64,000 nt of DNA from Salinactinospora qingdaonensis (GCF_039539445.1 NZ_BAABDD010000023.1:7006-71005); one strand, 5' to 3'. Positions 37,494 to 46,567 are shown, numbered from the stretch's first letter. Numbers and translations are program-made. Notes: generated by a model not told the origin, from the letters alone.

Positions 37494-39563
37494 TCAGGTG
37501 CCGGGGACGGTCAGCGTGCCGTCGGACAAACCGGCCCCGGCCAGGCCGAGGATCTCGTCGAGTTCGGCGTACTGGGCGTCCAGGAGGGCGCGCCTGCGCT
37601 CGATCTCGGCCAGCAGGGCGTCGAGGCGTCTCACCTCGGCGGGGGGAAGTTCGGGCAGCGGGGTGTCCTCGACGCTTCGAGCGGCGCGCACCGCGCTGGG
37701 GGACCTGCCGCCTCCGGGGGCGGTCGCCAGCAGCAGCGCCAGCACGCGGGGAGTCAGCGGGCGTCTGGCGTCGGGGACCGGTCGCAGCGCACGGGCGGGG
37801 AAGGCCACGACGGAGCCTCCCTCGTCGTCGACCACGGTGCCGAACTCCGGGCTGGTCGTGTACACCACGTCGCCGGGCTCGGTGAGACTCGCGTGGGGGT
37901 ACTCGGCGGCCAGGAGCACCCGGTCGACGCGGCGGGAACCGCGGGGCGCCCGTCCCAGGATCTCCTCGGGGCCGAGGACGGCGATCCCGCCGCGCCGGTC
38001 GAGGTGTTCCGGAGAGATCCGGTGCCCTCGCACCTGGGCGAGGCGCCGCTGGGAGACGAGCGCGCCGACCGTGGTCCTCGCGGGCGCGTCGGCGACGCGG
38101 CGCATCAGGCCGCTGCGGAAAGAGCCGTGCGTGGCGGTGTGGGTACGGCACCTTTCCGCGGCCTCGGAGAGGCGGGTCTCGGCCTCGGCGATGAGCGCCG
38201 GACGGTCGTCGGCCGTCCGGGAGAGCCGTCGGGCCTCTGAGGGGCCGGGCGGCACGAGGGGCGCGCCGAACCGCTCCTGGAGTTCTTTGACGGGGACGGC
38301 GCGGCCGTAACGGGCGGCGTGCCCGCCCGACGAGGCGCCTTCGGCGCGCCACAGCAGGATGTCCTCGGCCAGCCGTGCGCGGACGTCGCCGTCCAGTTCC
38401 TCGCCGCTGACGTCGCAGAGCAGGACGTAGCCGCGCGCCTTGTCCACGGGCTCGCGGGTGAGGGTCCACAGGGCGCAGTCGTAGCCGGGCCGGTAGGGGT
38501 CGGCGCCGCCGGGCAGTCTGACGACGGACTCCACCAGACCGCTGCCCAGCAGACGCGATCGGACCTCGACTGTGGCAGGGGAGGTCAGTTCGTCGACCAG
38601 GGCGTCGGCGGGGCCGACGATCACCGCTGTGCGGCCGGGGCCGAGCAGGTCGCCGATGGCCTCGACCTCTTCGAGAACCTCAAGACTGGAGCGGGTCTCG
38701 CCGGCCCGGTAGGGCAGGGCGGTCACGACGAGGTCGGGATCGGTGATCCTCTCCTCCAGTTCGACACCGATTCGGACGTCCAGGTCGAGTTCCTCGACCC
38801 CCGTCAACAGGAGCCTGCGGCGGACGAGGCGGGCGAGCCCTTCGCGGCGTTCGGCGGCCAGAACGCCGACGGCGGAGGGGGCGTCCACGGCCGTCACGAT
38901 GTCGTTGAGCAGGTCGCCGCAGCAGGCGTGGGGATCGGCGACGGTGAGGTCCCCGCGGTCGAGGGCACGCTGTGCGGGATCGGCCACGTGAACGATCAAC
39001 CTGCGTACCTCCGTGGCGAGGGGAGCGGTGGACGGGCCGGCCAGTCCCAGGCGGTGCCTGCTCGCCATGAGCTGCTCGTGGGCGCCGGCAGGGGTGTATG
39101 CGGCTTCGACGAGTTCTTCGGCCAGCGGGGCGATCCGCGCGGCCGTCTCGGGGGCGTCGCGTAGCTCGCGCAGGACGAACTCGTCGTCGAAGTCCATACG
39201 CTCGGCCCGATCGAGCAGACTGTCGGCGGTGGTCTCCGCCAGGGGCTTGTCGTCCAGTTGCCGCAGGCACAGCAGCGAGCCCAGGAGAGAGACGAGCCGT
39301 TCGGCGCCGATCTCGCCGGCGTGGTGGATGAGGCCGTGCAGCGCGAGCTCGGCGCGGAGGTCGTCGTCGGGGGTGTTGCCCAGCCCCGTCGCGGTGAGCC
39401 AGGCGGTCACCTCACGGCCGTCGAACCAGGCGCGGTTGCCCTCCGCGGCGACGGGACGCGGGAAGTCCGGGTACCGGCGGCGCCAGGTGGAGACGACCGG
39501 CCGCTGGACCCGAGCCAGGGCCGCGATGTCGGAGAGGGAGAGCAGCGCGGGTGTCTGGGGCAT
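37494..39563 (-). CDS. HTH protein with degenerate N6-methylase core, R-M associated
   Basis: The protein has 689 residues from the ATG at 39563 (MPQTPALLSLSDIAALA). Residues about 5-65 are a MerR/AlpA-like HTH (SLSDIAALARVQRPVVSTWRRRYPDFPRP). Residues about 150-450 follow the layout of HsdM-type methylases, but the SAM motif reads VADPHACCGDLLNDIV and the catalytic NPPY is replaced by TALPYR, so methylation is doubtful. The C-terminal third resembles an HsdS half, with a TRD-like region (VGALVSQRRLAQVRGHRI) and a terminal coiled coil (LLAEIERRRALLDAQYAELDEIL). It could regulate or assist the type I system. I do not recognise a named family. Confidence 0.7.
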   Translation of the reverse strand: MPQTPALLSLSDIAALARVQRPVVSTWRRRYPDFPRPVAAEGNRAWFDGREVTAWLTATGLGNTPDDDLRAELALHGLIHHAGEIGAERLVSLLGSLLCLRQLDDKPLAETTADSLLDRAERMDFDDEFVLRELRDAPETAARIAPLAEELVEAAYTPAGAHEQLMASRHRLGLAGPSTAPLATEVRRLIVHVADPAQRALDRGDLTVADPHACCGDLLNDIVTAVDAPSAVGVLAAERREGLARLVRRRLLLTGVEELDLDVRIGVELEERITDPDLVVTALPYRAGETRSSLEVLEEVEAIGDLLGPGRTAVIVGPADALVDELTSPATVEVRSRLLGSGLVESVVRLPGGADPYRPGYDCALWTLTREPVDKARGYVLLCDVSGEELDGDVRARLAEDILLWRAEGASSGGHAARYGRAVPVKELQERFGAPLVPPGPSEARRLSRTADDRPALIAEAETRLSEAAERCRTHTATHGSFRSGLMRRVADAPARTTVGALVSQRRLAQVRGHRISPEHLDRRGGIAVLGPEEILGRAPRGSRRVDRVLLAAEYPHASLTEPGDVVYTTSPEFGTVVDDEGGSVVAFPARALRPVPDARRPLTPRVLALLLATAPGGGRSPSAVRAARSVEDTPLPELPPAEVRRLDALLAEIERRRALLDAQYAELDEILGLAGAGLSDGTLTVPGT

Positions 39564-39987
39564 CCGGGACTCCTTGCTCGCTGCGGCGGGGGCGGAATCA
39601 CCGTAGAAGAACAACGAAGATAAGTAAAACAGAAAAATGACAACGGGGGTTATCAATAAAAATCATGGCTTTATGGTCATGGCGGATGCATGCTGGTTCT
39701 CGGTTCGCCGCGCAGTTGTAGAGCCGTAGCGCGGCGGCCGGCACCGGAGGCGCGTTCCGGATTCCCTGCCCCGTCCCTCGAAGCCGCCCCCCCGGTGAAG
39801 GCGTGAGTGTCCCAGATGACACCGCACGACACACGTGTCCTGCACGCCGCCTCGCGGTGCGAGGCGGCGGTATCGACCGCGCCCTTGCCCCGTCCCGACC
39901 AACGGCGGGCAGGACGCCTCCCCACCGACTGCGGGCCGGCCGAAAACCAGGCGGGACCGCGCAACGATCACGAAGAAGGAGCCCCCT
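39564..39987. other. Divergent intergenic region with AT-rich promoter patch
   Basis: About 39600-39690 is strikingly AT-rich for this genome and probably holds the promoter of the restriction-modification operon. No further gene is seen up to the RBS of the DUF4352 gene. Confidence 0.5.
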
Positions 39988-40680
39988 ATGCACGGACAGC
40001 AACCTCCCCACGCACCTCACTCGCCCCAGGGGCCTTACTCGCCTCAGCCCGGTGCTCCACAGAAGAAGAACTGGTGGCTGTGGGGCTGCCTGGGGTGCGG
40101 CGGGTTCCTTTTCCTGCTCTTCCTGGGCGTGGGCTGCATGGCCCTCGTCGGCGGCAGCGGCGACGAGCCGGGCGGCTCGTCTTCCGGGACATCCTCGTCC
40201 GAGACGACCGCGAGTGGTTCCGACACCGACTCCGGGGACGGCGGAAGCGGCGACGACGCGGACGACAGCCAGGAGGAAGCGGCGGCCGGTATCGGCGACA
40301 CCGTCGAGTCCGGGGCGTTCGCCTTCACCGTCACCGAGGTCGAGACCGGCGTCCAGGAGGTCGGCGACAACCCGTACCTGAGCGAGACCCCGCAGGGCCA
40401 GTACGTCATCGTGCACGTCACCGTCGAGAACATCGGCGACGAGGCCGGCACTTTCGACTCCTCCAGCCAGACGCTGCTGGACGGCGAGGGCAAGGAGTAC
40501 AGCACCGACACCTCAGCCGAGTTGGCGCTGGACTCCGACAGCTTCCTCAACGAGATCAACCCCGGAAACAAGGTCGAGGGCAAGCTCGTCTACGACGTGC
40601 CCGCCGGCGTGGAGCCGACCGAGATCGAGCTTCGGGACTGGCTGTCCCTGGACTCCTCGGCGGTGGTGAGCCTGTCATGA
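39988..40680 (+). CDS. Membrane-anchored DUF4352 protein
   Basis: The protein has 230 residues from the ATG at 39988 behind GAAGAAGGA. It has a Pro/Gln/His-rich cytoplasmic N-terminus, one membrane segment (GFLFLLFLGVGCMALVGG), a Ser/Gly/Asp-rich linker and an extracellular Ig-like DUF4352 domain (FTVTEVETGVQEVGDN, YVIVHVTVENIGDEAGTF). Function unknown, perhaps extracytoplasmic binding. It is coupled by ATGA overlap to the next gene. Confidence 0.85.
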   Translation: MHGQQPPHAPHSPQGPYSPQPGAPQKKNWWLWGCLGCGGFLFLLFLGVGCMALVGGSGDEPGGSSSGTSSSETTASGSDTDSGDGGSGDDADDSQEEAAAGIGDTVESGAFAFTVTEVETGVQEVGDNPYLSETPQGQYVIVHVTVENIGDEAGTFDSSSQTLLDGEGKEYSTDTSAELALDSDSFLNEINPGNKVEGKLVYDVPAGVEPTEIELRDWLSLDSSAVVSLS

Positions 40681-41006
40681 CGGCGCGGCGCATCCTCCTG
40701 CTCATCGGACTCGGCTGCTTCGTCGCAGCGGCGGCCGGCGGCCTGGTGCCGCTCTCGGCCGAGGGTTCCTCCTGCGGGACCGCGTTCGTCCCCTCCGACG
40801 AGGCCGCCGTGGACGACTGGACCACGGCGCTCACGGAAGGCAGGGGCGGCGCCGCGGAAGCGGCCTGCGCATCCCTGCGTTCGGTGGTCGCGGTTCCGAT
40901 CGCCATGCTCGCCGCGGTCGGCTGCGTCCCCCTCGTCGCGGCGTGGTCGCTGTCGCGTCCCCCCGAGAGCCGGTCGACGAGCACACAGCATCCCCCGTCC
41001 GATTGA
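40677..41006 (+). CDS. Small membrane protein with two TM segments
   Basis: This 109-residue protein starts within the stop of the DUF4352 gene. Hydrophobic segments at about 5-25 (ILLLIGLGCFVAAAAGGLV) and about 70-90 (VVAVPIAMLAAVGCVPLVAAW) flank an external loop with two Cys (SSCGTAF and AACASL) that could form a disulphide. No family recognised. It is a probable partner of the preceding protein. Confidence 0.7.
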   Translation: MTARRILLLIGLGCFVAAAAGGLVPLSAEGSSCGTAFVPSDEAAVDDWTTALTEGRGGAAEAACASLRSVVAVPIAMLAAVGCVPLVAAWSLSRPPESRSTSTQHPPSD

Positions 41007-41013
41007 CACCCAC

Positions 41014-41052
41014 GAGTGCGGGCCGTCGGCCCTCGGCCTGCGGCCCGCACTC
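41014..41052. terminator. Hairpin terminator
   Basis: GAGTGCGGGCCG (41014-41025) pairs perfectly with CGGCCCGCACTC (41041-41052) over 12 bp, directly after the small membrane protein gene. Confidence 0.7.
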
Positions 41053-41114
41053 TCGCGTAACCGACGAAATTCCGTGGCAGTCAGCGAGAACCGGAAGGAG
41101 AACGTGAGCACTCT

Positions 41115-42800
41115 ATGAGTGGCGACAGTAGATCCAACTCCCGCACCCGTAAGTCCACGCTGCATCGATTGCGAGTCCCCGGCGGCACCCGCGTGGAACT
41201 CCGCGAGTTCGTGCGCGACCGCTACCTGCATCGTGACGACTACCAGGTCAGAGCCTTCGTTCGAGACGGTATCGAAGGTCTTTTGGTGACAGGAGGCATC
41301 CCTCGAGACCGCGCCGACTGGTGCGCTGCGGTCGAAGCGATTAGCGGGCTCGACGTCAACGAGCGCAGTCACGCGGCGGCTGGGCTCGTCTTGATGCGTA
41401 CGAAGCAAGGTATTTATGCGCTCAGCTACGGCGTGGGGTACCACATGCTCGACCCCTACTATCGGGACGATCGATTCGGTATCGAGTTCGCTACCCGCTG
41501 TCTCGACGAGGACGGCGTCATCAAGGTGCGCAACCAGATTATGGACGGCCGTGGACGTGTCGACGAGTACTCGGTCGCCAGGGGTGAGCGTATAGACGGC
41601 TTCGGCCTCGACCGTTTCAGCGCGATCGTCCGGCGCATCTGCGGAACTGTCAGCGGCATCGAACTGACGTCCCTGCGGTCCGGGAAATCCGAAAGAGTGA
41701 AGGTCGAGTGCGCCGAGTCGACCATCAAGCTCCCCCTTGCGACCACACCGGAGGATTTCCTTGACGATCTGCGTGCTATCGAGGAGGTGTGTGCCCGCGA
41801 GGAGCCGCTGCCGGAGCTGGGGGGTCTCGCCCGGATTCGCACGCTGGAGCCTCGTGGCCGCAAAGTCACCGAGGCACGAGCCGCCTTGGAAACCTTGCTT
41901 GCGAATCCGGAAAGCCCTCGACTGACGTTGGGAGTTCCGGAGTCCTGCCAAGAGGCGTTCGCCTCCGCCCAAGCGTTCCGAATCTCGCGGGGAACCCGCA
42001 GCGAAGAGCTGGCGGACCTCGACCTGCCCACACTCTTGTCATTTGTCCAAGACGAACCGGAGGGCGAGCGACTGCGGGCCTTGGGAAAGGTGCGCATCGT
42101 GCCGTATAGCGACGATGACCTGAAGACGCCGGCCAGTGGCACCACACGGGGCCACGAGTGGCTCATCGCCGACATCCCTGTCGAGACCGACCGCCTCTTC
42201 TACGGACAGGGTGAGTGGTTCGAGGTCGGCGCGGACTTCCTGCGGACTCTGGAGGAAGAGTTGCAGCGGCTCCTAGCGGAGGAGCCGACCGTAACTCTTC
42301 CATCATGGCCGAAAGGGGAGATCGGCAAGGATCGAAAGGACTCTCACGACGAGGGCTGGTACAACAAGCAAATTGCCGCGCAACCCGGCTACCTGCATTT
42401 TGACAAGGAGACCGTCGTCACCGAGAAGTTCAAGGGTGGCGGGCTGGAGATCTGCGATGTGCTCGGCCCGGACAACCAGTTGATATGCGTCAAAAAAGCG
42501 CTCTCGAAGAGCGCGCCGCTCAGCCACCTCTTCGCTCAGGGAGTGACAGCAGTGGAAGTACTGCGCGGCGATAGCGAGGTTCGTCAGCGGTTCCTCGAAC
42601 AGGTGCGAGCTCACACCCCGAACCACCGTCTGCTGCAAGACTTCGGTAGTCTGCGTGTCGTCTTCGGGATTCTTCTCAAGAAGGGTGAGGGCATCACCGT
42701 TGACTCCCTCTTCGCCTTCGCCCAGGTCTCTCTCCTGGAATCGGTCCGCCGCCTCCGTGCCATGAACGCAGAGGTCGAGATCGTCCCGATCTACCGCTGA
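41115..42800 (+). CDS. TIGR04141/DUF6119 family protein
   Basis: This 561-residue protein has family features: a conserved start region after a short basic N-terminus, MRTKQGIYALSYGVGYHMLD with the following FGIEFATRCLD, and the C-terminal DKETVVTEKFKGGGLEICDVLGPDNQLICVKKA and SHLFAQGVTAVEVL. Members are sporadically distributed, often near restriction and other defence genes, and their biochemical role is not established. No membrane segment is present. Its codon choice is less extreme in GC than that of its neighbours, in line with transfer. An AAGGAG at 41095-41100 serves as RBS. Confidence 0.75.
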   Translation: MSGDSRSNSRTRKSTLHRLRVPGGTRVELREFVRDRYLHRDDYQVRAFVRDGIEGLLVTGGIPRDRADWCAAVEAISGLDVNERSHAAAGLVLMRTKQGIYALSYGVGYHMLDPYYRDDRFGIEFATRCLDEDGVIKVRNQIMDGRGRVDEYSVARGERIDGFGLDRFSAIVRRICGTVSGIELTSLRSGKSERVKVECAESTIKLPLATTPEDFLDDLRAIEEVCAREEPLPELGGLARIRTLEPRGRKVTEARAALETLLANPESPRLTLGVPESCQEAFASAQAFRISRGTRSEELADLDLPTLLSFVQDEPEGERLRALGKVRIVPYSDDDLKTPASGTTRGHEWLIADIPVETDRLFYGQGEWFEVGADFLRTLEEELQRLLAEEPTVTLPSWPKGEIGKDRKDSHDEGWYNKQIAAQPGYLHFDKETVVTEKFKGGGLEICDVLGPDNQLICVKKALSKSAPLSHLFAQGVTAVEVLRGDSEVRQRFLEQVRAHTPNHRLLQDFGSLRVVFGILLKKGEGITVDSLFAFAQVSLLESVRRLRAMNAEVEIVPIYR

Positions 42801-43300
42801 GAGCGGAACCCGAGCCGAGGTGCGTCACCACAGCGTCCAAACGCGGCCTCGTTACGGACAGCTTCGAGTTGGGACCCATGCACCTGAGGAACCGGCACGA
42901 CACTATTCGCTCCTTATTTCGGATTACAGAGCGTGGGTGCCTGAATTTCTGGTTCGGTGAGTTCTGGGATACCGGCTGTGGTGAGCCTCCGTGACGTTGT
43001 GGCCGATGACGACGATGTCCCCGTTGTTCAGGTCCCAGATGTCTGGGCATTCTGGCCCCGCTTTGGTGACTCCCAGGCTCGTGGGCGGCCTTCCGAGGCG
43101 GTGCCTGAACCCCGCGCGCGGGTCAGTTTCCTCGGGGCTGCTTACGGACGATTCCTCACACAGAGAAGACGGGACAGGGCAAACGTCATTCCCTGGCTCT
43201 GCGTAGCAAAACCCTCTCGTTTCGCCGTTCCACGTGCTGCGTGCCGGCTGGGCGCCACCCCTTGTGGTGCGATGGTGGGGTGGCGCATCGCTGCGAGCAC
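42801..43300. other. Intergenic region with possible gene remnant
   Basis: On the minus strand, about 42990-43110 encodes VTKAGPECPDIWDLNNGDIVVIG, which resembles short actinomycete hypothetical proteins (a DNGDxxVIG motif). No convincing start or RBS is visible and the C-terminus looks wrong, so I treat it as a remnant. A terminator lies at 43253-43287. Confidence 0.35.
43253..43287. terminator. Terminator of the reductase gene
   Basis: GCGCCACCCC (43253-43262) pairs perfectly with GGGGTGGCGC (43278-43287), just past the stop of the minus-strand gene at 43301. Confidence 0.65.
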
Positions 43301-43855
43301 CTAGCGCACCGGGCGGTAGGTCGCGATGAGGGTGCCGCTGGTGGTCTGTTGGGAGCTGACCAGTTCGAGGCGTTTGAATGGGGTGTCGTCGGCGAAGAGT
43401 TTCTTGCGGCCCTGGCCGGCGATCACGGGGTGGATCATTAGCATCAGTTCGTCGAGGAGGTCCTGATCCAACAGGGACCGGACCAGGGTGGGGCTGCCGG
43501 AGATCGAGATGTTCTGGCCCTCGGTGGCCTTGAGTTGGTTGACCGCGGTGGCCAGATCGCCCTTGATCAGGGTGCTGTTGGGCCACTCCTCGACGCTGTC
43601 CAGCGTGGTTGAGGCGACGTACTTGGGCGTGTTGTTGATCCAGTTCGCGAAGCCCACATCCTCGCCGCTGGTCACCTTGGGCCAGTACCCGACCCACTCG
43701 CTGTAAGTCACCCGCCCGAGCAGAACCGTGTCGGCGGCCTCCAGCGCCGCGTTCATCGCCGCGCCCATCTCCTCATCGAAGGCGAACTGCCACCGCTCCG
43801 GCGACTCCACCACCCCGTCGACCGACATGAACAGACCCGAAACGACCTTGCGCAC
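43301..43855 (-). CDS. Dihydrofolate-reductase-family (RibD C-terminal-like) protein
   Basis: The protein has 184 residues from a GTG at 43855 behind GGGAGGG. Family motifs are MRKVVSGLFMSVDGVVESPE at the N-terminus, VLLGRVTYSEWVGYWP, and the NADPH-site GQNISISGSPTLVRSLLDQDLLDEL. These proteins are deaminase/reductase-like oxidoreductases of unknown substrate, related to YyaP/YwjB. It is a monocistronic unit with its own terminator. Confidence 0.9.
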   Translation of the reverse strand: MRKVVSGLFMSVDGVVESPERWQFAFDEEMGAAMNAALEAADTVLLGRVTYSEWVGYWPKVTSGEDVGFANWINNTPKYVASTTLDSVEEWPNSTLIKGDLATAVNQLKATEGQNISISGSPTLVRSLLDQDLLDELMLMIHPVIAGQGRKKLFADDTPFKRLELVSSQQTTSGTLIATYRPVR

Positions 43856-43976
43856 GATGACACCCTCCCTGATTCCAGGCCGGCGCGTTCCCCCGACTTC
43901 CCACGACAGCGCCTGACGGTGTCTGGGTGCGGCCGGCCTCGCTGCTTGCCCTTGGAAGATTAGGGGAGCAGCCGAT

Positions 43977-44687
43977 TTAGGTCTTGTACAGAAGCGACAA
44001 CGGCTCCGCCGGATTTCGGTCGTTTACCCGTGTGGCGCTGCGCCCGATGTAGCGGGTCAACGATCGCGCCAGGTGGGGCTGGTCAAAGTAGCCGAGCCCG
44101 TGCACCACGTCGGGGATCGGCGCGCCCTCGCGAAGTAGCGCCGCCGCCTGCCTGGCCCGATCGATCTGGCGCACGGTGCCTTGGGTGAGCCCCGTGGCTG
44201 CCACGAAACGCCGCTGCACGGTGCGTTCGGACACCTCCGGGGCGGCGCCGTCAAGCACCGCGGCGACGAGCGGATCACGGACCAGCACCCCGGCGCGCAC
44301 CAGCCGCGCCACGAACACCTCGGCGTTGTCGTAGTCGGGAAGGTGCCAGACGGAGCCCCGCAGCCACAAGGATCGGCCCGTGGTGTCCGGGATCTCGACA
44401 GCGTCGTCGACAAGTTGGCCGACCGGAAGATGGGGCATCGACGTGCCCAGCGAGAAGACGATCCCGAAAAACGTGGCGTCATGGGGAACCGGCGCCGAGC
44501 CCGCCACCGTCTCCGGTCCGCGCACCGTCACCCTGACCTGGCCGTGCTGCTGCCACACGACCAGCTCGCAGTGCGGTATCGCGATCGAGGTCATCTGGGC
44601 GACGTCGTAGCTGCGGCTGTGCCACACCCGCTCGATGTAGGGCGACTCCGACGGTCGACTCTCCAGTTCCAGGCCCATGGCGGCCAT
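43977..44687 (-). CDS. AraC-type regulator
   Basis: This 236-residue protein has an N-terminal sensing domain (HCELVVWQQHGQVRVTVRGPE) and a C-terminal AraC HTH pair (SERTVQRRFVAATGLTQGTVRQIDRARQAAALLREG, then DVVHGLGYFDQPHLARSLTRYIGRS). It ends without the usual long tail. The effector is unknown. It is encoded upstream of, and in the same direction as, the reductase gene, so it may regulate it. Confidence 0.85.
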   Translation of the reverse strand: MAAMGLELESRPSESPYIERVWHSRSYDVAQMTSIAIPHCELVVWQQHGQVRVTVRGPETVAGSAPVPHDATFFGIVFSLGTSMPHLPVGQLVDDAVEIPDTTGRSLWLRGSVWHLPDYDNAEVFVARLVRAGVLVRDPLVAAVLDGAAPEVSERTVQRRFVAATGLTQGTVRQIDRARQAAALLREGAPIPDVVHGLGYFDQPHLARSLTRYIGRSATRVNDRNPAEPLSLLYKT

Positions 44688-44903
44688 TCTTGCCCACCCC
44701 GGTGACAGGCGGCCCTGACGTCATCGGAGTGGACCGTGTGGCGCACACGACGGTCCGAGCCCCGGCGGCGCCGCCGTCTTTCCTGGCCCTGGCGCCCTCC
44801 AGCCCCGGCAGGCCGTCGAGAGTCATCGCACCCGTTCCGGTTGGGCGGGCACCAAGGACACGAAAACAGCGCCGGAGGGGGATCTTCCCCCCGTGGGAGC
44901 CTT

Positions 44904-44937
44904 GCCGGCAGCGCGGCCCTCTCGACACGCTGCCGGC
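44904..44937. terminator. Hairpin after the truncated hydrolase gene
   Basis: GCCGGCAGCG (44904-44913) pairs perfectly with CGCTGCCGGC (44928-44937), 8 nt beyond the stop of the minus-strand gene at 44945. Confidence 0.65.
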
Positions 44938-44944
44938 GGGCGGT

Positions 44945-45898
44945 TCAGTACGGCGCGTACGGGGAGAGCGGGCCAAGAGCCATGGCGTACCAACCGCTGC
45001 CGAGCAGGGCCAGCAGCACGAGTCCGCTGCCGATCCGTCTCGCCCCTCCCGCCCCGCGATGAATGTCGTCGACGAGGACCAACGTGGCGGGCAGGATCGC
45101 GAACAGGCCGGCCAGTTGGAGAAACTTCAGCAGCCACACCACCGCCGAGGGGGCCTCGCCGGAGAACATGGTCAAATAGAGAGCCGCCCACCACCCGAGC
45201 AAAGCCACTACGCTCGCGGACACACCGATCCGGGTCAGGAGGCGGGGCCACCACCCGGCCCGGTCGCGCTGGGGCCGGGACAGCCACCAGCGCACGAGAG
45301 CGCCGATCGGCCAGGAGAGCATCGCCCCCACGAGCACCACCACGGAGGCGAGCACCACCGGCAGTGACAGCATTGCCGCCGGTCCCGGGTCGCTGAGCAG
45401 CGGGGGAAGCGCCGAAGCGACACCGAGCGCCTCGACGCGGTCGACGCCCCCGGACAGCACGGTCCCCTGCGGCTGGCGGCCGGTGGTCCGCTCGTGCCCG
45501 CCGCTATTGAGGGGTACGAAGATCCCGGTGCCCTCGGCGGGGGCGACCGGCTGTGGCCCGCCCCCGCTCGGCCCGGTGCCGGAGTAGGCGTGGCCGCGGG
45601 CGGTGAGCGGTTCGCCGTCGTGGACGACGCTCACGGCCGCGCCCGCGATACCGGCGTCTTCGAGGGCGGCGGGCATGAGTCCGTCGAGCCAGGTGTTGAC
45701 GTCCTGCGCGGAGAGGGAGGCGGTGGTGGCGGGGGTGGGGATCGCGGGCGCGGGAGCCGGCGGGGATGCGGCGGCCCCGCAGCCGCCGGCGAGCGCGGCG
45801 ACGGCCCCTGCGGCGGCCAGTGCCGCGGCGGGGGAGCGGCGTCTTCGCGGTGCGTGCCCTGCCGCGGAGGGACGGGGGGTCTCATCAGTGGTGGTCAC
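44945..45898 (-). CDS. Beta-lactamase-like serine hydrolase lacking its catalytic core
   Basis: The protein has 317 residues from a GTG at 45898 (RBS AGGAG). The N-terminus has an export signal with Cys (ALAGGCGAAAS) and the start of a class C beta-lactamase-like domain (LDGLMPAALEDAGIAGAAVSVVHDGEPLTARGHAYSGTG). After about 110 residues the sequence jumps to the C-terminal membrane part (four segments, for example MLSLPVVLASVVVLVGAML and LQLAGLFAILPATLVLV). The SxxK and YxN catalytic motifs expected between them are absent. An in-frame internal deletion is the simplest explanation. It is probably inactive as a hydrolase. Confidence 0.7.
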   Translation of the reverse strand: MTTTDETPRPSAAGHAPRRRRSPAAALAAAGAVAALAGGCGAAASPPAPAPAIPTPATTASLSAQDVNTWLDGLMPAALEDAGIAGAAVSVVHDGEPLTARGHAYSGTGPSGGGPQPVAPAEGTGIFVPLNSGGHERTTGRQPQGTVLSGGVDRVEALGVASALPPLLSDPGPAAMLSLPVVLASVVVLVGAMLSWPIGALVRWWLSRPQRDRAGWWPRLLTRIGVSASVVALLGWWAALYLTMFSGEAPSAVVWLLKFLQLAGLFAILPATLVLVDDIHRGAGGARRIGSGLVLLALLGSGWYAMALGPLSPYAPY

Positions 45899-46234
45899 GG
45901 ACTCACTCCTGGTTGTCGAAAGCAGCGGGCGTCCGCGCCGTGTCGGCCTATGTCGCCCGATATCGCACAACCCAGCGTGTCGGATACACATACGCCGCGT
46001 CATCGGTCGAGAAGGCATCCGTCGTACGACCTGAGGAGGACGTCCCGTCGACGCGCGCACCTGGGCGCTGCTTTCCACGCGGCGGTTTCGCGGCGTTTCC
46101 CAAACAGGGGAGTGGCGACCGCCGAGGCCGGTTCAAGGTTGCGGCGACGGCGGCGCTGGAAGGGGGCTTCGCCTGGCCTGGAGGCCCGGCGGTCGCCGGC
46201 TCAGCGCCGACCGGAGCGTGCGGGCGGGGGAGAC
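45899..46234. other. Intergenic region, nothing recognised
   Basis: About 340 bases lie between two minus-strand genes. No credible gene, RNA or terminator was found. Confidence 0.35.
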
Positions 46235-46411
46235 TCAGCCGTCGCCCTGAATCATGGCGAGGGCGGTGACGTCCTTGAGGAGAGCCATAGTGGTGGGGCG
46301 GTCCTGGTCGCCGTAGATCTCGGCGTACAGGTCGGTGGTGCGGTCGACGATGCGTTCCCTCTCCGCTGCGGGCCGAAAGCCGGCGGGCGCCGTGAAATTC
46401 GCGAAAGACAT
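46235..46411 (-). CDS. Small 58-residue hypothetical protein
   Basis: The ATG at 46411 is preceded by GGAGGAG at good spacing. The peptide is MSFANFTAPAGFRPAAERER onward, ending TALAMIQGDG. It is mildly acidic and helical in character, with no Cys, signal peptide or membrane segment. No family recognised. The strong RBS is the main reason for listing it. It lies immediately downstream (in its own direction) of a dispersed palindromic repeat. Confidence 0.5.
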   Translation of the reverse strand: MSFANFTAPAGFRPAAERERIVDRTTDLYAEIYGDQDRPTTMALLKDVTALAMIQGDG

Positions 46412-46481
46412 GAGCGCTCCTCCTTGGTTTTCGGTGGTTCCGCTCGCGGATCGGTGGCGGCACGCCACAACGCACTCGGCT

Positions 46482-46567
46482 GGGTTCTGTTTTTCGAACG
46501 GCTGGAGGTGGGGCCGTGGGGGTGTTCTTCGTTCGCTCGTGCCTCGATCGCGGCGCGATCTCGGCAG
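46482..46567 (+). repeat. Dispersed intergenic repeat, copy 1
   Basis: These 86 nt begin GGGTTCTGTTTTTCGAACGG and end GCGCGATCTCGGCAG. They are nearly identical to 50504-50585 apart from three substitutions and a small indel. The 3' part contains the palindrome GATCGC-GGC-GCGATC. Confidence 0.8.

Noticed and set aside
32295..38310. Two long plus-strand frames (32295-34562 and 35866-38310) over hsdR and hsdM
   Set aside because: Both are antisense to clear restriction-modification genes and show no motifs.
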